A stretch of 33,962 nucleotides of DNA from Selenomonas sp. (GTDB taxonomy: Bacteria; Bacillota; Negativicutes; Selenomonadales; Selenomonadaceae), in assembly GCA_017635515.1 (NCBI GenBank), contig JAGBLH010000147.1:1-33962 (forward strand). Direction: 5' to 3'. Shown here one piece after another: positions 24,306 to 32,106 of the stretch. The notes beneath the pieces are model-generated. The model worked only from the letters and a program-made list of their open reading frames with translations, was not told the origin of the DNA and searched no databases. Within the stretch, counting starts at the first letter, position 1, and each line of letters begins with the position of its first letter. The translations under genes and the position numbers were made by a program.

Positions 24306-25550
24306 ATGACTATGAGGATGGCAGCCACTCATGCTGCTGACAAGGAACTCCATGATGCAATTTTCGGTGCCAGCGAGGCTTGCCGCCTGGCTGCCCAGAA
24401 ATACGGTGCCTATAAGGTGACCAATGCTACTATCGGTACCATGATGGACGATGAGGGCAAGTTTGCCACCCTGCCCACGGTGGAGCGGATCTATCGCGAG
24501 CTGAATATCGGCGACTACATGCGCTATGCTCCTATCGCCGGCCTGCCTGAGTACCTGGAAGCTGTGGTGGATCTCACTTTCGCAGACCAGCGCCCCGAGG
24601 GCTACTTCGCCTCCGTGGCTACGCCTGGCGGCACCGGCGCTATCCGTCATGCTGTGGCCAATTATGCCGAGCATGGTGACTTCGTCCTCACCTCTGACTG
24701 GTTCTGGGGCACTTACAATGTCATCTGCAACGAGTGCGGCACAAAGCTGACGAATTTCAAGCTTTTCGATGACAAATTGAACTTCAACCTGGCAGATTTC
24801 ACCCAGAAGGTGGAGGAACTGCTTGCCCATCAGGACAGCCTGCTGGCAATCCTCAATACTCCTGCCCAGAACCCAACGGGCTTCAGCTTGACTGAGGATG
24901 ACTGGGACGGGGTGCTGGCTGTAGCCAAGGCTCAGGCCGCTAAGGGCAAGAAGGTCATCCTGCTGGTGGATATCGCCTACATCGACTTCGCCGGGGAGAA
25001 GAACGAGACCCGCGCCTTCATGAAGAAATTCAGCCACCTGCCGGAGAACATCCTGGTGCTCACCGCCTTCTCCATGTCCAAGGGCTACACGGCTTATGGC
25101 CAGCGCACCGGCGCTCTGGTGGCTGTCTCTTCCTCCAAGGAAGTCATCGAGGAGTTCAAGAACGTCACCAAGTACTCTGGCCGTGCTACCTGGTCCAACA
25201 TCAACCGTGGCGCCATGACCCTCTTGGTGCGTCTCCAGCAGGATAAGGCTGCCTACGCCCAGTTCGAGAAGGAGCGGGATGACTTCTATCAGCTCATTCG
25301 CAACAGGGCGGCCATCTTTACCAAGGAAGCTCAAAGCTGCGGTCTGCCGGCTCTCCCCTACAAGGGCGGTTTCTTCCTGGCGGTGCCTGCTGCAGACCCC
25401 AAGGCCGTCTGCGAGAAGCTCCACGAGGATCTGGTCTTCGCTGTTCCCCTGAAGTTGGGCGTGCGCATCGCTGCCTGCTCCGTAGCTACGGAGAAGATGC
25501 CCGGCATTGCCGAAAAGGTGCTCAAGGCTCTGAATGCAGTAGAAGGATAA
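24306..25550 (+). CDS. Class I/II aminotransferase (aspartate/aromatic type)
   Basis: This 414-residue PLP enzyme transfers amino groups between an amino acid and a 2-oxo acid. The cofactor-binding region shows ATPGGTGAIRHAV (phosphate-contacting turn), NTPAQNPTGF (the conserved NPTG), VDIAYIDF (Asp/Tyr contacting PLP) and the Schiff-base lysine Lys259 in SMSKGYTAYGQRTG. The substrate could be aspartate or aromatic amino acids; aspartate would link it to lysC next door. The ATG at 24306 follows an AAGGGGAA stretch by about 9 bases; ATGs at 24312 and 24318 are also possible, and 24282 is less likely. It is a single-gene unit with its own promoter and terminator. Confidence 0.9.
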   Translation: MTMRMAATHAADKELHDAIFGASEACRLAAQKYGAYKVTNATIGTMMDDEGKFATLPTVERIYRELNIGDYMRYAPIAGLPEYLEAVVDLTFADQRPEGYFASVATPGGTGAIRHAVANYAEHGDFVLTSDWFWGTYNVICNECGTKLTNFKLFDDKLNFNLADFTQKVEELLAHQDSLLAILNTPAQNPTGFSLTEDDWDGVLAVAKAQAAKGKKVILLVDIAYIDFAGEKNETRAFMKKFSHLPENILVLTAFSMSKGYTAYGQRTGALVAVSSSKEVIEEFKNVTKYSGRATWSNINRGAMTLLVRLQQDKAAYAQFEKERDDFYQLIRNRAAIFTKEAQSCGLPALPYKGGFFLAVPAADPKAVCEKLHEDLVFAVPLKLGVRIAACSVATEKMPGIAEKVLKALNAVEG

Positions 25551-25607
25551 AGCGCGATAAAAGCGCCTGAGTTATGCAAGTGATGAAGCTTCAAGCTTGA
25601 TATATGT

Positions 25608-25648
25608 GGTGTGCGTTTCCTGTTGGGAGGGGAATGCACACCGTTTTT
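25608..25648 (+). terminator. Intrinsic terminator after the aminotransferase gene
   Basis: GGTGTGC-G-TTTCC (25608-25620) pairs with GGAA-T-GCACACC (25631-25642), leaving one internal mismatch. Five T follow at 25644-25648. Confidence 0.7.
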
Positions 25649-25670
25649 GCGTTTTCGTGAAAATTGGCGG

Positions 25671-25699
25671 TTGCTGTACGTCCAAAATGAAGTTATAAT
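25671..25699 (+). promoter_or_regulatory. Promoter of the DUF47-pit pair
   Basis: TTGCTG (25671-25676), a 17-base spacer and TATAAT (25694-25699). No phosphate-box-like repeat was recognised nearby. Confidence 0.75.
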
Positions 25700-25757
25700 G
25701 AAAATAGCACTTCATTTGTATATGGATGAGAGAATTCAGGAGGAGGACATAGGGACG

Positions 25758-26384
25758 ATGTTTAAGTTCAATCAGAAGGACACGGAATACTTCGACCTCT
25801 TTGTTGAGAGTGCCCGCTACTTCTACAATGGCGCCCTGATGATGGATGAAGTCATGCTGGACTACAGCAAGGCCGCGGACAAAGTTCGTGAGATTGTGGA
25901 GCTTGAGCATGAGGCCGATGCGGTGAATGACAAGATCATCGACAAGCTCAACATGACCTTCATCACTCCTATTGACCGCGAGGATATTTATGCCATTGCC
26001 AACGGCCTGGATGACGGGGTGGATATCCTGCAGGGGACGTTGCAGCGCGTTGTCATGTACAAGACAGGCAAGGCCATGAGCGGGGCGGTGAGCCTTACCA
26101 AGCTCATCATCGAAGCCACGGATGAAATCATCAAGGCCCTGACCATGCTCAAGGATATCCACAAGAATCAGGCCCAGATCCTTGATGCCACTCACAAGAT
26201 CGCTAAACTGGAGAGCGAGGGGGACAGGGTCTACCGCCATGAGGTGGCTTACCTCTTTGACCAGGAAAAGAACCCCATCGAGCTCATCAAGTGGAAGGAT
26301 ATCCTGGAGAATCTGGAGGATACCCTGGACCACTGCGAGAAGATAGGGGATATGCTCAGGGGCGTGGTGATGAAGTATGCATGA
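25758..26384 (+). CDS. DUF47 (PhoU-like) phosphate transport accessory protein
   Basis: This 208-residue, all-helical cytosolic protein is of the DUF47/YkaA family, which is related to PhoU and usually encoded next to Pit transporters. Family signs include YDLF-type opening FDLFVESARYFYNGALMMDE, metal-binding acidic/His segments ELEHEADAVNDKI and LESEGDRVYRHEVAYLF, and TPIDREDIYAIANGLDDGVD. It is thought to modulate Pit activity. GGAGGAGGACATAGGG lies before the ATG at 25758; upstream in-frame starts would place translation across the promoter. The end overlaps the pit start by 8 bases. Confidence 0.9.
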   Translation: MFKFNQKDTEYFDLFVESARYFYNGALMMDEVMLDYSKAADKVREIVELEHEADAVNDKIIDKLNMTFITPIDREDIYAIANGLDDGVDILQGTLQRVVMYKTGKAMSGAVSLTKLIIEATDEIIKALTMLKDIHKNQAQILDATHKIAKLESEGDRVYRHEVAYLFDQEKNPIELIKWKDILENLEDTLDHCEKIGDMLRGVVMKYA

Positions 26385-27375
26385 GCTGCAATATCTGATT
26401 TTCACCGTCATTGTACTGGCCTTGCTCTTTGACTACATCAACGGCTTCCACGATACGGCCAATGCCATCGCCACTTCTGTTTCCACCAGGGCCATCCATC
26501 CCAGCCACGCCATCATGATGGCGGCAGTGCTGAATTTCGCCGGAGCCATGTACTCCACAGGCGTAGCTAAGACCATCGGTGCGGATATCGTGAAATCGGC
26601 CCAGCATGTGGATGAGCATATCATCATCGCGGCCCTGGTAGGGGCTGTGGTCTGGAATATCGTCACCTGGTGGCTGGCTGTGCCCTCCAGTTCCTCCCAC
26701 GCTTTGGTGGGAGGCATTATCGGGGCGGTGCTGGTGTCCGTGGGGGCGGACGGCCTGAATTTTGCCGGTATCGGCAAGATTGTCATTGCCCTTATCGGCT
26801 CGCCGATTTTGGGCATTGCCACGGGCTTCGTCGTGATGATGGTGCTGTATCGGCTCTTTGGCAATGCCAGTCCATCGAAGGTGAACCACAAGTTCAAGAA
26901 AATGCAGATTGCCGCCGCTGCCATGATGGCCTTCTCCCACGGTTCCAATGATGTCCAGAAGTCCATGGGCATCATCACCCTGGCCCTGCTGTCAGGTGGT
27001 TACATAGATGCCTTTGAGGTGCCCACCTATGTCAAGATACTGGCTGCAACTGCCATGGCCTGCGGCACCGCCATGGGCGGCTGGCGCATCATCAAGACGG
27101 TGGGCGGCAAGATTTTCAAGCTGGAGCCCATCTCAGGCTTCGCCGCCGACCTCAATTCCTCCATCGTCATCTTCACCGCCACCATGCTGCACCTGCCGGT
27201 CAGCACCACTCATGTGGTGTCCGGCTCCATCATGGGCGTAGGCACCGCCAAGCGTGTCAACGCCGTCCGTTGGGGCGTAGCCCAGCAGATGGTCATGGCC
27301 TGGGTCATGACCATACCCTGCACTGCTCTCATGGGAGCAGGTGCCTATCAGGTGGTCTGCATGGTGTTCAAGTGA
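26377..27375 (+). CDS. pit: Low-affinity inorganic phosphate transporter
   Basis: This 332-residue membrane protein of the PiT family imports phosphate (often as metal-phosphate) coupled to protons. The two inverted-repeat signatures are GFHDTANAIAT at residues 23-33 and SHGSNDVQKSMG at 187-198. Each is followed by hydrophobic helices and the SSHALVGG and STTHVVSGSIMGVG segments. About ten helices are visible. It is coupled to DUF47 by an 8-base overlap. Its 3' end (last 13 codons and the following GAATAAAGGA) is repeated in diverged form at 28643-28690. Confidence 0.93.
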   Translation: MHELQYLIFTVIVLALLFDYINGFHDTANAIATSVSTRAIHPSHAIMMAAVLNFAGAMYSTGVAKTIGADIVKSAQHVDEHIIIAALVGAVVWNIVTWWLAVPSSSSHALVGGIIGAVLVSVGADGLNFAGIGKIVIALIGSPILGIATGFVVMMVLYRLFGNASPSKVNHKFKKMQIAAAAMMAFSHGSNDVQKSMGIITLALLSGGYIDAFEVPTYVKILAATAMACGTAMGGWRIIKTVGGKIFKLEPISGFAADLNSSIVIFTATMLHLPVSTTHVVSGSIMGVGTAKRVNAVRWGVAQQMVMAWVMTIPCTALMGAGAYQVVCMVFK

Positions 27376-27388
27376 ATAAAGGATAATT

Positions 27389-27430
27389 AAATTGGCTGTT
27401 GCACGTTCAGATATGTGCAACAGCCAATTT
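27389..27430. terminator. Bidirectional terminator between pit and dacF
   Basis: AAATTGGCTGTTGCAC (27389-27404) and its exact complement (27415-27430) form a 16-bp stem with a 10-base loop. A/T tracts on both sides suit both converging genes. Confidence 0.9.
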
Positions 27431-27446
27431 CGTCATGTTATTAAGG

Positions 27447-28325
27447 TCATGAGTGGGTATGATGTTTTGATTTTCGTTTGGTTTTAGGCTCTGGTTCTGT
27501 TTTCGGGGCAGGTGTGTCCGGCTGGGCAAAAGCATAATCCAGCAGGGCGGCGGCTTCGGTGAAGCGGGTGTCAAAATCCTTCGAATGCATGACAACCACA
27601 ATATATTCTTTATCCCCGTGCTTGGCTGCAGCTGCCAGACAACCCTGGGCGGCTCTGGTATAGCCTGTCTTGATGCCTGTGCAGCCGGGATAGCTGCCCA
27701 AAAGTTCGTTGGTATTCTCACAGTATTCAACGTGTCCTTTGGGTTTCAGGTAATAGATATTCCTGTCCCGCGTGGAAACGATGGTGCGGAAGGTCTTGTT
27801 TCTCATACCGTAAGCGGCAATCTTGGACATATCCCTAGCCGTGGAATAGTGATTTGGATTGGGCATGCCGTTGGGATTGACAAAATTTGAATGAGTGGCG
27901 CCTATTTCCTGGGCCTTCTGATTCATGATTTTAGCGAAGTTACTCTGATTGCCGCTGAGCACCTCTCCTACAGCCAGTGCAGCACCATTGTCTGAAATCA
28001 GCATCATCTGTTTTAGCAGGTCACTGAATATAAGTTCTTCGCCAGGCTGCAGTTTTGTGCACTCCACATCAGTGGCGGTAGGAGAGATGGTGACAATCTT
28101 GTCAGCCTGTCCTTTTTCCAGCCCGATGATGCAGGTGAGCATTTTTGTCATGCTGGCAGGGTATTCCCTCTTGTCGGCATTCTTTTCATAGACAGCTTTC
28201 TCCGTAGCGGCATCAATGACGATGGCCGCGTCAGCAGTAATGGCTGGTGGCGCTGCTAAGACCATCTGCGCCTGCAGGAGCAGGAGGGCAACTAGCAGCA
28301 AAAGGGAATGTAGTGGCTTTTTCAT
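27447..28325 (-). CDS. dacF: D-alanyl-D-alanine carboxypeptidase
   Basis: This 292-residue penicillin-binding protein of the S11 family trims the terminal D-Ala from peptidoglycan stem peptides. A signal peptide (residues 1 to about 25, KKPLHSLLLLVALLLLQA core, AMVLAA-like cleavage region) directs export. Active-site motifs are all present: SMTK with Ser58 and Lys61, SDN at 111-113, KTG at 219-221. The C-terminal PBP5-type beta domain is missing; after the catalytic domain comes a short Lys/Pro/His-rich tail (PKTEPEPKTKRKSKHH). An AAGGAG site precedes the ATG. A possible -10 is the complement of 28377-28382. Which dac gene it corresponds to is approximate. Confidence 0.9.
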   Translation of the reverse strand: MKKPLHSLLLLVALLLLQAQMVLAAPPAITADAAIVIDAATEKAVYEKNADKREYPASMTKMLTCIIGLEKGQADKIVTISPTATDVECTKLQPGEELIFSDLLKQMMLISDNGAALAVGEVLSGNQSNFAKIMNQKAQEIGATHSNFVNPNGMPNPNHYSTARDMSKIAAYGMRNKTFRTIVSTRDRNIYYLKPKGHVEYCENTNELLGSYPGCTGIKTGYTRAAQGCLAAAAKHGDKEYIVVVMHSKDFDTRFTEAAALLDYAFAQPDTPAPKTEPEPKTKRKSKHHTHS

Positions 28326-28642
28326 GGATAGAACGTCTCCTTTTAAGATTTTCTAGTGGTGAATCACATAGACTACATTCTAGCACGGATAAGGAGTTGA
28401 AAAAAGGGTATGTATCATATGAAAATGTTGATTGTTGACAGTTCATGGAGGTATTGGCAATGGCTGGGTAGAATAAATAAGTGGATATTTCATGGGAAGA
28501 TGGCCATACAGGCCCACAGACCCATGTAAATTGCAGCAAGAAGTGCGCAGGGAAGCGCCGGAGGAGTGCGATATGGCGACACAGAGCATTTTGAAAAGTG
28601 TGAATTGCTTCTTATGAGGATTAAATGCGGCTGGTAGGCTAT
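28326..28642. other. Intergenic stretch with no intact gene
   Basis: Apart from the dacF ribosome site and possible promoter at its left edge, I see no supported gene. A minus-strand frame around 28490-28580 reads a hydrophobic tail (LLAAIYMGLWACMAIFP) that may be a leftover of a membrane-protein gene, but there is nothing else to support it. Confidence 0.4.
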
Positions 28643-28690
28643 GCAGGCGCCTATCAAGTGGTTTGCATGATTTTCAAGTGAATAAAGGAA
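28643..28690 (+). pseudogene. Remnant of the 3' end of a second pit-like gene
   Basis: Bases 28643-28681 encode AGAYQVVCMIFK-stop, against AGAYQVVCMVFK-stop at the end of pit. Several of the base differences are silent (for example CAG to CAA, GTC to GTT), and the match continues past the stop as AATAAAGGA. No more of pit is recognisable upstream. This looks like the tail of a former paralogue rather than a fresh copy. Confidence 0.7.
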
Positions 28691-28718
28691 AAGCACTGTC
28701 GTGACGGCAGTGCTTTTT
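28691..28718 (+). terminator. Intrinsic terminator after the pit remnant
   Basis: AAGCACTGTCG (28691-28701) and CGGCAGTGCTT (28705-28715) pair, with one G-T wobble and a 3-base loop, followed by a T-run. It probably belonged to the lost pit paralogue. Confidence 0.75.
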
Positions 28719-28939
28719 GGTGCGTAGTTTGGCTTTATAGAGTATATCTGACAAGAATACGACCACTGCCCCCCAATATGTGCTCTTCATGGGAGCGTTC
28801 GACATGAGCCGCGAGGGAATCATACATCAGAATATAAAGGAGTATCTTGCAGGGGGGATTGATGAGGGGTGGTCGATGTATGAACAATAATACTAATAAT
28901 AAGGGCGTTGGCTCAATGCTGAGTCGGCGTCTTTTTGAT

Positions 28940-29497
28940 TTATGGGGCATGATGATTTCTTTTTTCCAGATAAGCTTGTAGTAATTCTGAGGCCCAGCCT
29001 TTTAGGAGATGGTGATGCTTATGGAAGTATTTATACCAATCTGGATTAAAGGTGATTGTGCTTTTGAGACCGCATAAGTTCGTGAATCGGTAAGGTAGAT
29101 GAGGGATTAGGTTGAGTTTATGGACAAGTGCTCTTCTGTTGCCATTCAATTCTTGTTCTGTCAGATTTTTAGCAAAGGGGGACAGGAACCTGTAGGGAAC
29201 ATGTGCTAATATTTTAGATTTCAATTTTTGCTGGTCTGTGCTTTTGTTGCCGTATACAGAAGTGACAGCGGTTTAGAGTGTGTCTCGATAACCCAATGTT
29301 AGGTGTTGCTTGAGAACATAGGGCTGGGCAGTGTGAATCATTTCATTTGCCAGGTCATTGAATTTGCAAGTAGTTTGAGCATCTTTGACAGCCGAAAGAA
29401 GAGATAGAAACCAGAAATATTTATGGCTATTGGTAGTTCTGTTAAAAGTTTCATACAGGTAGCTGATATTCAGGTCGTTTTGCAATGGTAAATCCAT
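28940..29497 (-). pseudogene. HNH-endonuclease-family protein, nonsense-mutated and missing its HNH domain
   Basis: A single minus-strand frame runs from ATG at 29497 to TAA at 28940 (186 codons) but is broken by an in-frame TAA at codon 75 (29273-29275). The first part (NDLNISYLYETFNRTTNSHK, then YFWFLSLLSA) and the second (VPYRFLSPFAKN, then NPDWYKYFHKHHHLLKGWA and LQAYLEKRN) line up in order with the N-terminal half of a family of about 330-residue HNH endonuclease-domain proteins seen in restriction/defence settings. The C-terminal half, which carries the HNH nuclease motif, is absent. A TTG at 29224 could restart the second piece, but function is unlikely. Family match is from memory of conserved patterns. 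Confidence 0.65.
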
Positions 29498-29595
29498 GTT
29501 GTGTCTCCCTGTAAATCAAAAGGAAAAATGACAAAATAGACGAAATATTTTAGAAATATGTAGGTGATATGCTTTTAGGCTAGGAGTGGAGAAAT

Positions 29596-30216
29596 ATGGA
29601 TAGCGTCAAGGTTCAAACTATGTATGGATATGCCAGAGTTAGTTCAATATCACAGAACGAGGACAGGCAACTTATAGCTCTTAGGGAGGCAGGGGTACCA
29701 GAAGAAAATATCTATGTGGATAAGATGTCAGGTAAGAATTTTGATCGGCCAGCATATAAAAGACTTATGGATGAGCTTTGCCAGGGGGCAGTTCTCTATA
29801 TAAAATCCATAGATCGCTTGGGGAGAAGCTATTCTGATATTGGTGAGCAGTGGCGTATCATAACCAAGGAAAAGAAGGCTGATGTTTGCGTGATTGATAT
29901 GCCTGTGCTTGATACTAGGCGAGAGAAGAACCTCTTGGGAACCTTTATCAGCGATATCATTCTGGCTTTATTGAGTTATTGCAGTGACAATGAATTGAGC
30001 CTTATACATCAGAGACAGAGGGAGGGGATAGAAGCTGCCAGGGCTAAAGGTGTGAGGTTAGGTAGACCGCCCAAGCCACTGCCGGAAAATTTCCATGAGG
30101 TGTGCAAGGAGTGGGCTATGGGGAAACTTAGCACGGCTGTCGCAGCTAAGAAATGCGGTATACCGGAGTCAACTTTTCGTTACAAGGCAAAAGCGTATAG
30201 AATGCAAAGTAGGTGA
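29596..30216 (+). CDS. Serine recombinase (resolvase/invertase family)
   Basis: This 206-residue site-specific DNA recombinase has the resolvase catalytic domain at residues about 9-145: YGYARVSSISQNEDRQ with nucleophile Ser16, IKSIDRLGRSYSDIGEQW with the catalytic arginines, then the long E-helix. RLGRPPK starts the DNA-binding part, whose C-terminal HTH (STAVAAKKCGIPESTFRYKA) recognises the crossover site. Length fits Pin/Hin/Tn3-resolvase-type enzymes. AGGAGTGGAG precedes the ATG; ATG at 29620 is an alternative. It lies between decayed genes and the defence-like operon, so it may belong to the element that brought the operon or act on nearby sites. Confidence 0.9.
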   Translation: MDSVKVQTMYGYARVSSISQNEDRQLIALREAGVPEENIYVDKMSGKNFDRPAYKRLMDELCQGAVLYIKSIDRLGRSYSDIGEQWRIITKEKKADVCVIDMPVLDTRREKNLLGTFISDIILALLSYCSDNELSLIHQRQREGIEAARAKGVRLGRPPKPLPENFHEVCKEWAMGKLSTAVAAKKCGIPESTFRYKAKAYRMQSR

Positions 30217-30277
30217 GAGGGTGTATCTAAATTGTATAGAAATGTCTATATTTATCAACAAATTGTGTTTATAACTT

Positions 30278-30327
30278 AAACCTATTTGCACAAAAAGGTA
30301 TACATTTTAAAGTAGTGGAATAGGTTT
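30278..30327. repeat. 9-bp inverted repeat framing a possible promoter
   Basis: AAACCTATT (30278-30286) and AATAGGTTT (30319-30327) flank TTGCAC (30286-30291) and TAAAGT (30308-30313), a possible -35/-10 pair with 16-base spacing for the downstream operon. It could be an operator pair; the recombinase gene next door makes a recombination site conceivable. Confidence 0.4.
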
Positions 30328-30377
30328 CGCTCTATGCAGGCTTCCTACAAGGGATTTGTCTACATGGAGTGATTTTT

Positions 30378-32105
30378 TTGTGGTGCAAAGTTTGTGAGAG
30401 GGAGACCGAGACTGAGCGTTGCGAGGTCTGCGGCAGTTTAACCGAAGCTGATGTGCCGGTAGAGATATGTTATTGCCAGAATTGTCAAACGCCTATCGTT
30501 GTGAGCGTCAATGAGAAATCTGATAAGATGTGCTGCCCAAACTGCGGTGAGCGTATAAAGCGACTATGCAAGGATATGCGTCCGGTTTTTCCGGAAGAGA
30601 GATTGTTGTTGGAAATATTAACGGCAGAGCCATTGGCATATTTAGAGAAGAGTGTGTGGGCGTGTGGCAGTAGGTATTACATAGATGGTAAATCTATGGT
30701 GGTACCGCTTAAGGCCTTTGCTGAAGCAGATACGGATAAGATCAAGGCATTACTTGAAAAATGGAAACTGAAGAACAGATACGAATATTTTGATGCACAG
30801 ATAGAGAGATTCGTAGCGGCTAATGCGAGGCGACTCACAGCTATGAAGGAAGAAGCATTTCGATTCATCAGGGAAACTGCGGCAAAGTTTTCTCAAGAGC
30901 AGATAGTTCTTTCCTTTTCTGGTGGGAAGGATTCTACTGTTACAGCCGATTTGGCTGTAAGAGCTTTGGCTAATCCAAGTCTGGTGCATATTTTTGGCAA
31001 TACTACTTTAGAATTTCCTATGACCATGGCTTATGCGGAGCGCTTTAGGAAAAGCCATCCGCAGGCTATCTTCAAGGTGGCGCAAAACAAGGAACAGAAT
31101 TTCTATGAAGTCTGCTCTGATATAGGTCCTCCAGCACGAATGCTTAGATGGTGTTGCACAATGTTTAAGACAGGACCTATTACCCGTGCTTTGAATAGTT
31201 TGTTCAGAGGGCAACGAGTTCTGACCTTTTATGGTGTCCGCAAGTTTGAGTCTGTATCGCGCAGCAAGTACAAGCGTGTAGAAGATGATGCAAGTTCAGT
31301 GAAGATACAGCGTCAGACAGTGGCTTCTCCAGTGTTCCTATGGCACGATATTGATATTTGGTTGTATATATTGGGTGAGCGGCTGGATTTCAATGAGGCA
31401 TATCGTTTAGGGTATGATCGCGTGGGCTGCTGGTGTTGTCCTAATAACAACGTGCGGGCAATGTTTTTGTCCAACATATACATGCCAGAGGCTGCTGAGA
31501 AATGGCATAGTTTTTTGGTGGATTTTGCTCGACGGATTGGAAAACCAGACCCTGAAGAATATGTTGATTCTGGCAACTGGAAAAGCAGACAGGGGGGCAA
31601 TGGTGTAAAGGCAGCAGAGGATGTAAAGCTGAAGTTTGCTAATTGCACAGCAGAGGAAAATGCTAAGATTTATCGTTTGAAAAGTCCCATGTCCAGAGAT
31701 TTAACCAATTTATTTATCCCTATTGGTATAGTTTCGGAGGAAATGGGAAGAAAGATACTGCATGAAGTTATGGTTTTAGAGCCCAGGACTAAGGTTCCTA
31801 TTATGTCCTTGCAGCCGTTTCAGCAGGATGGTTATGAATATGCTGTCAAGGTTAAGACCATGAATGTAGTAGACCATGAAGCTTTGCAGCGTATGGCCGG
31901 ATATCAGGTTAGGAAATTTAATGCCTGTCGCAGGTGCTTGAAGTGTGAATCTCTTTGCCCACACGGTGCCATCAAAATCAAGGGAAATAGCTACAAGATA
32001 GATGAAGAAAAGTGCAAGAGATGCAAAATGTGTGTTACTGCTAAGTTCCTTGACGGCGGCTGTCTCATGGACAAGTTTTTGAAGACAAATTTGGAGAAGA
32101 AATAG
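30378..32105 (+). CDS. PAPS-reductase-like ATP-pyrophosphatase with zinc ribbons and 2x[4Fe-4S] (BrxP/SspD/DndC-like)
   Basis: This is a 575-residue protein. The N-terminus has several cysteine pairs (WCKVC, RCEVC, CYCQNC, CCPNC) forming two or so zinc ribbons. The central adenylyl-sulfate-reductase-type PP-loop is SGGKDS at 181-186, followed by RWCC and VGCWCCPNN cysteine motifs. A ferredoxin-like end has CxxCxxCxxxCP from Cys517 and CxxCxxC from Cys546. By analogy with DndC/SspD and BREX type 4 BrxP, it would activate DNA backbone or sulfur for phosphorothioate modification; this is inference. Ordinary cysteine-synthesis PAPS reductase is unlikely given the neighbours and size. TTG at 30378 (GGAG 8 bases before) is chosen over GTG at 30369. 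The DUF4007 gene starts 2 bases after its stop. Confidence 0.85.
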   Translation: MWCKVCERETETERCEVCGSLTEADVPVEICYCQNCQTPIVVSVNEKSDKMCCPNCGERIKRLCKDMRPVFPEERLLLEILTAEPLAYLEKSVWACGSRYYIDGKSMVVPLKAFAEADTDKIKALLEKWKLKNRYEYFDAQIERFVAANARRLTAMKEEAFRFIRETAAKFSQEQIVLSFSGGKDSTVTADLAVRALANPSLVHIFGNTTLEFPMTMAYAERFRKSHPQAIFKVAQNKEQNFYEVCSDIGPPARMLRWCCTMFKTGPITRALNSLFRGQRVLTFYGVRKFESVSRSKYKRVEDDASSVKIQRQTVASPVFLWHDIDIWLYILGERLDFNEAYRLGYDRVGCWCCPNNNVRAMFLSNIYMPEAAEKWHSFLVDFARRIGKPDPEEYVDSGNWKSRQGGNGVKAAEDVKLKFANCTAEENAKIYRLKSPMSRDLTNLFIPIGIVSEEMGRKILHEVMVLEPRTKVPIMSLQPFQQDGYEYAVKVKTMNVVDHEALQRMAGYQVRKFNACRRCLKCESLCPHGAIKIKGNSYKIDEEKCKRCKMCVTAKFLDGGCLMDKFLKTNLEKK

Positions 32106-32106
32106 A

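Noticed and set aside
28735-28850. Minus-strand frame ending SHEEHILGGSGRILVRYTL
   Set aside because: Protein-like but with no family recognised, and flanked by debris; too short to call.
28789-28890. 33-codon plus-strand frame starting MGAFDMSREGI
   Set aside because: No clear ribosome site or recognisable family; could be a tiny remnant but cannot be supported.
30278-30327. True Hin-type invertible promoter
   Set aside because: Repeat arms of 9 bp and a 50-bp segment are far smaller than known serine-invertase systems; kept only as a low-confidence finding.
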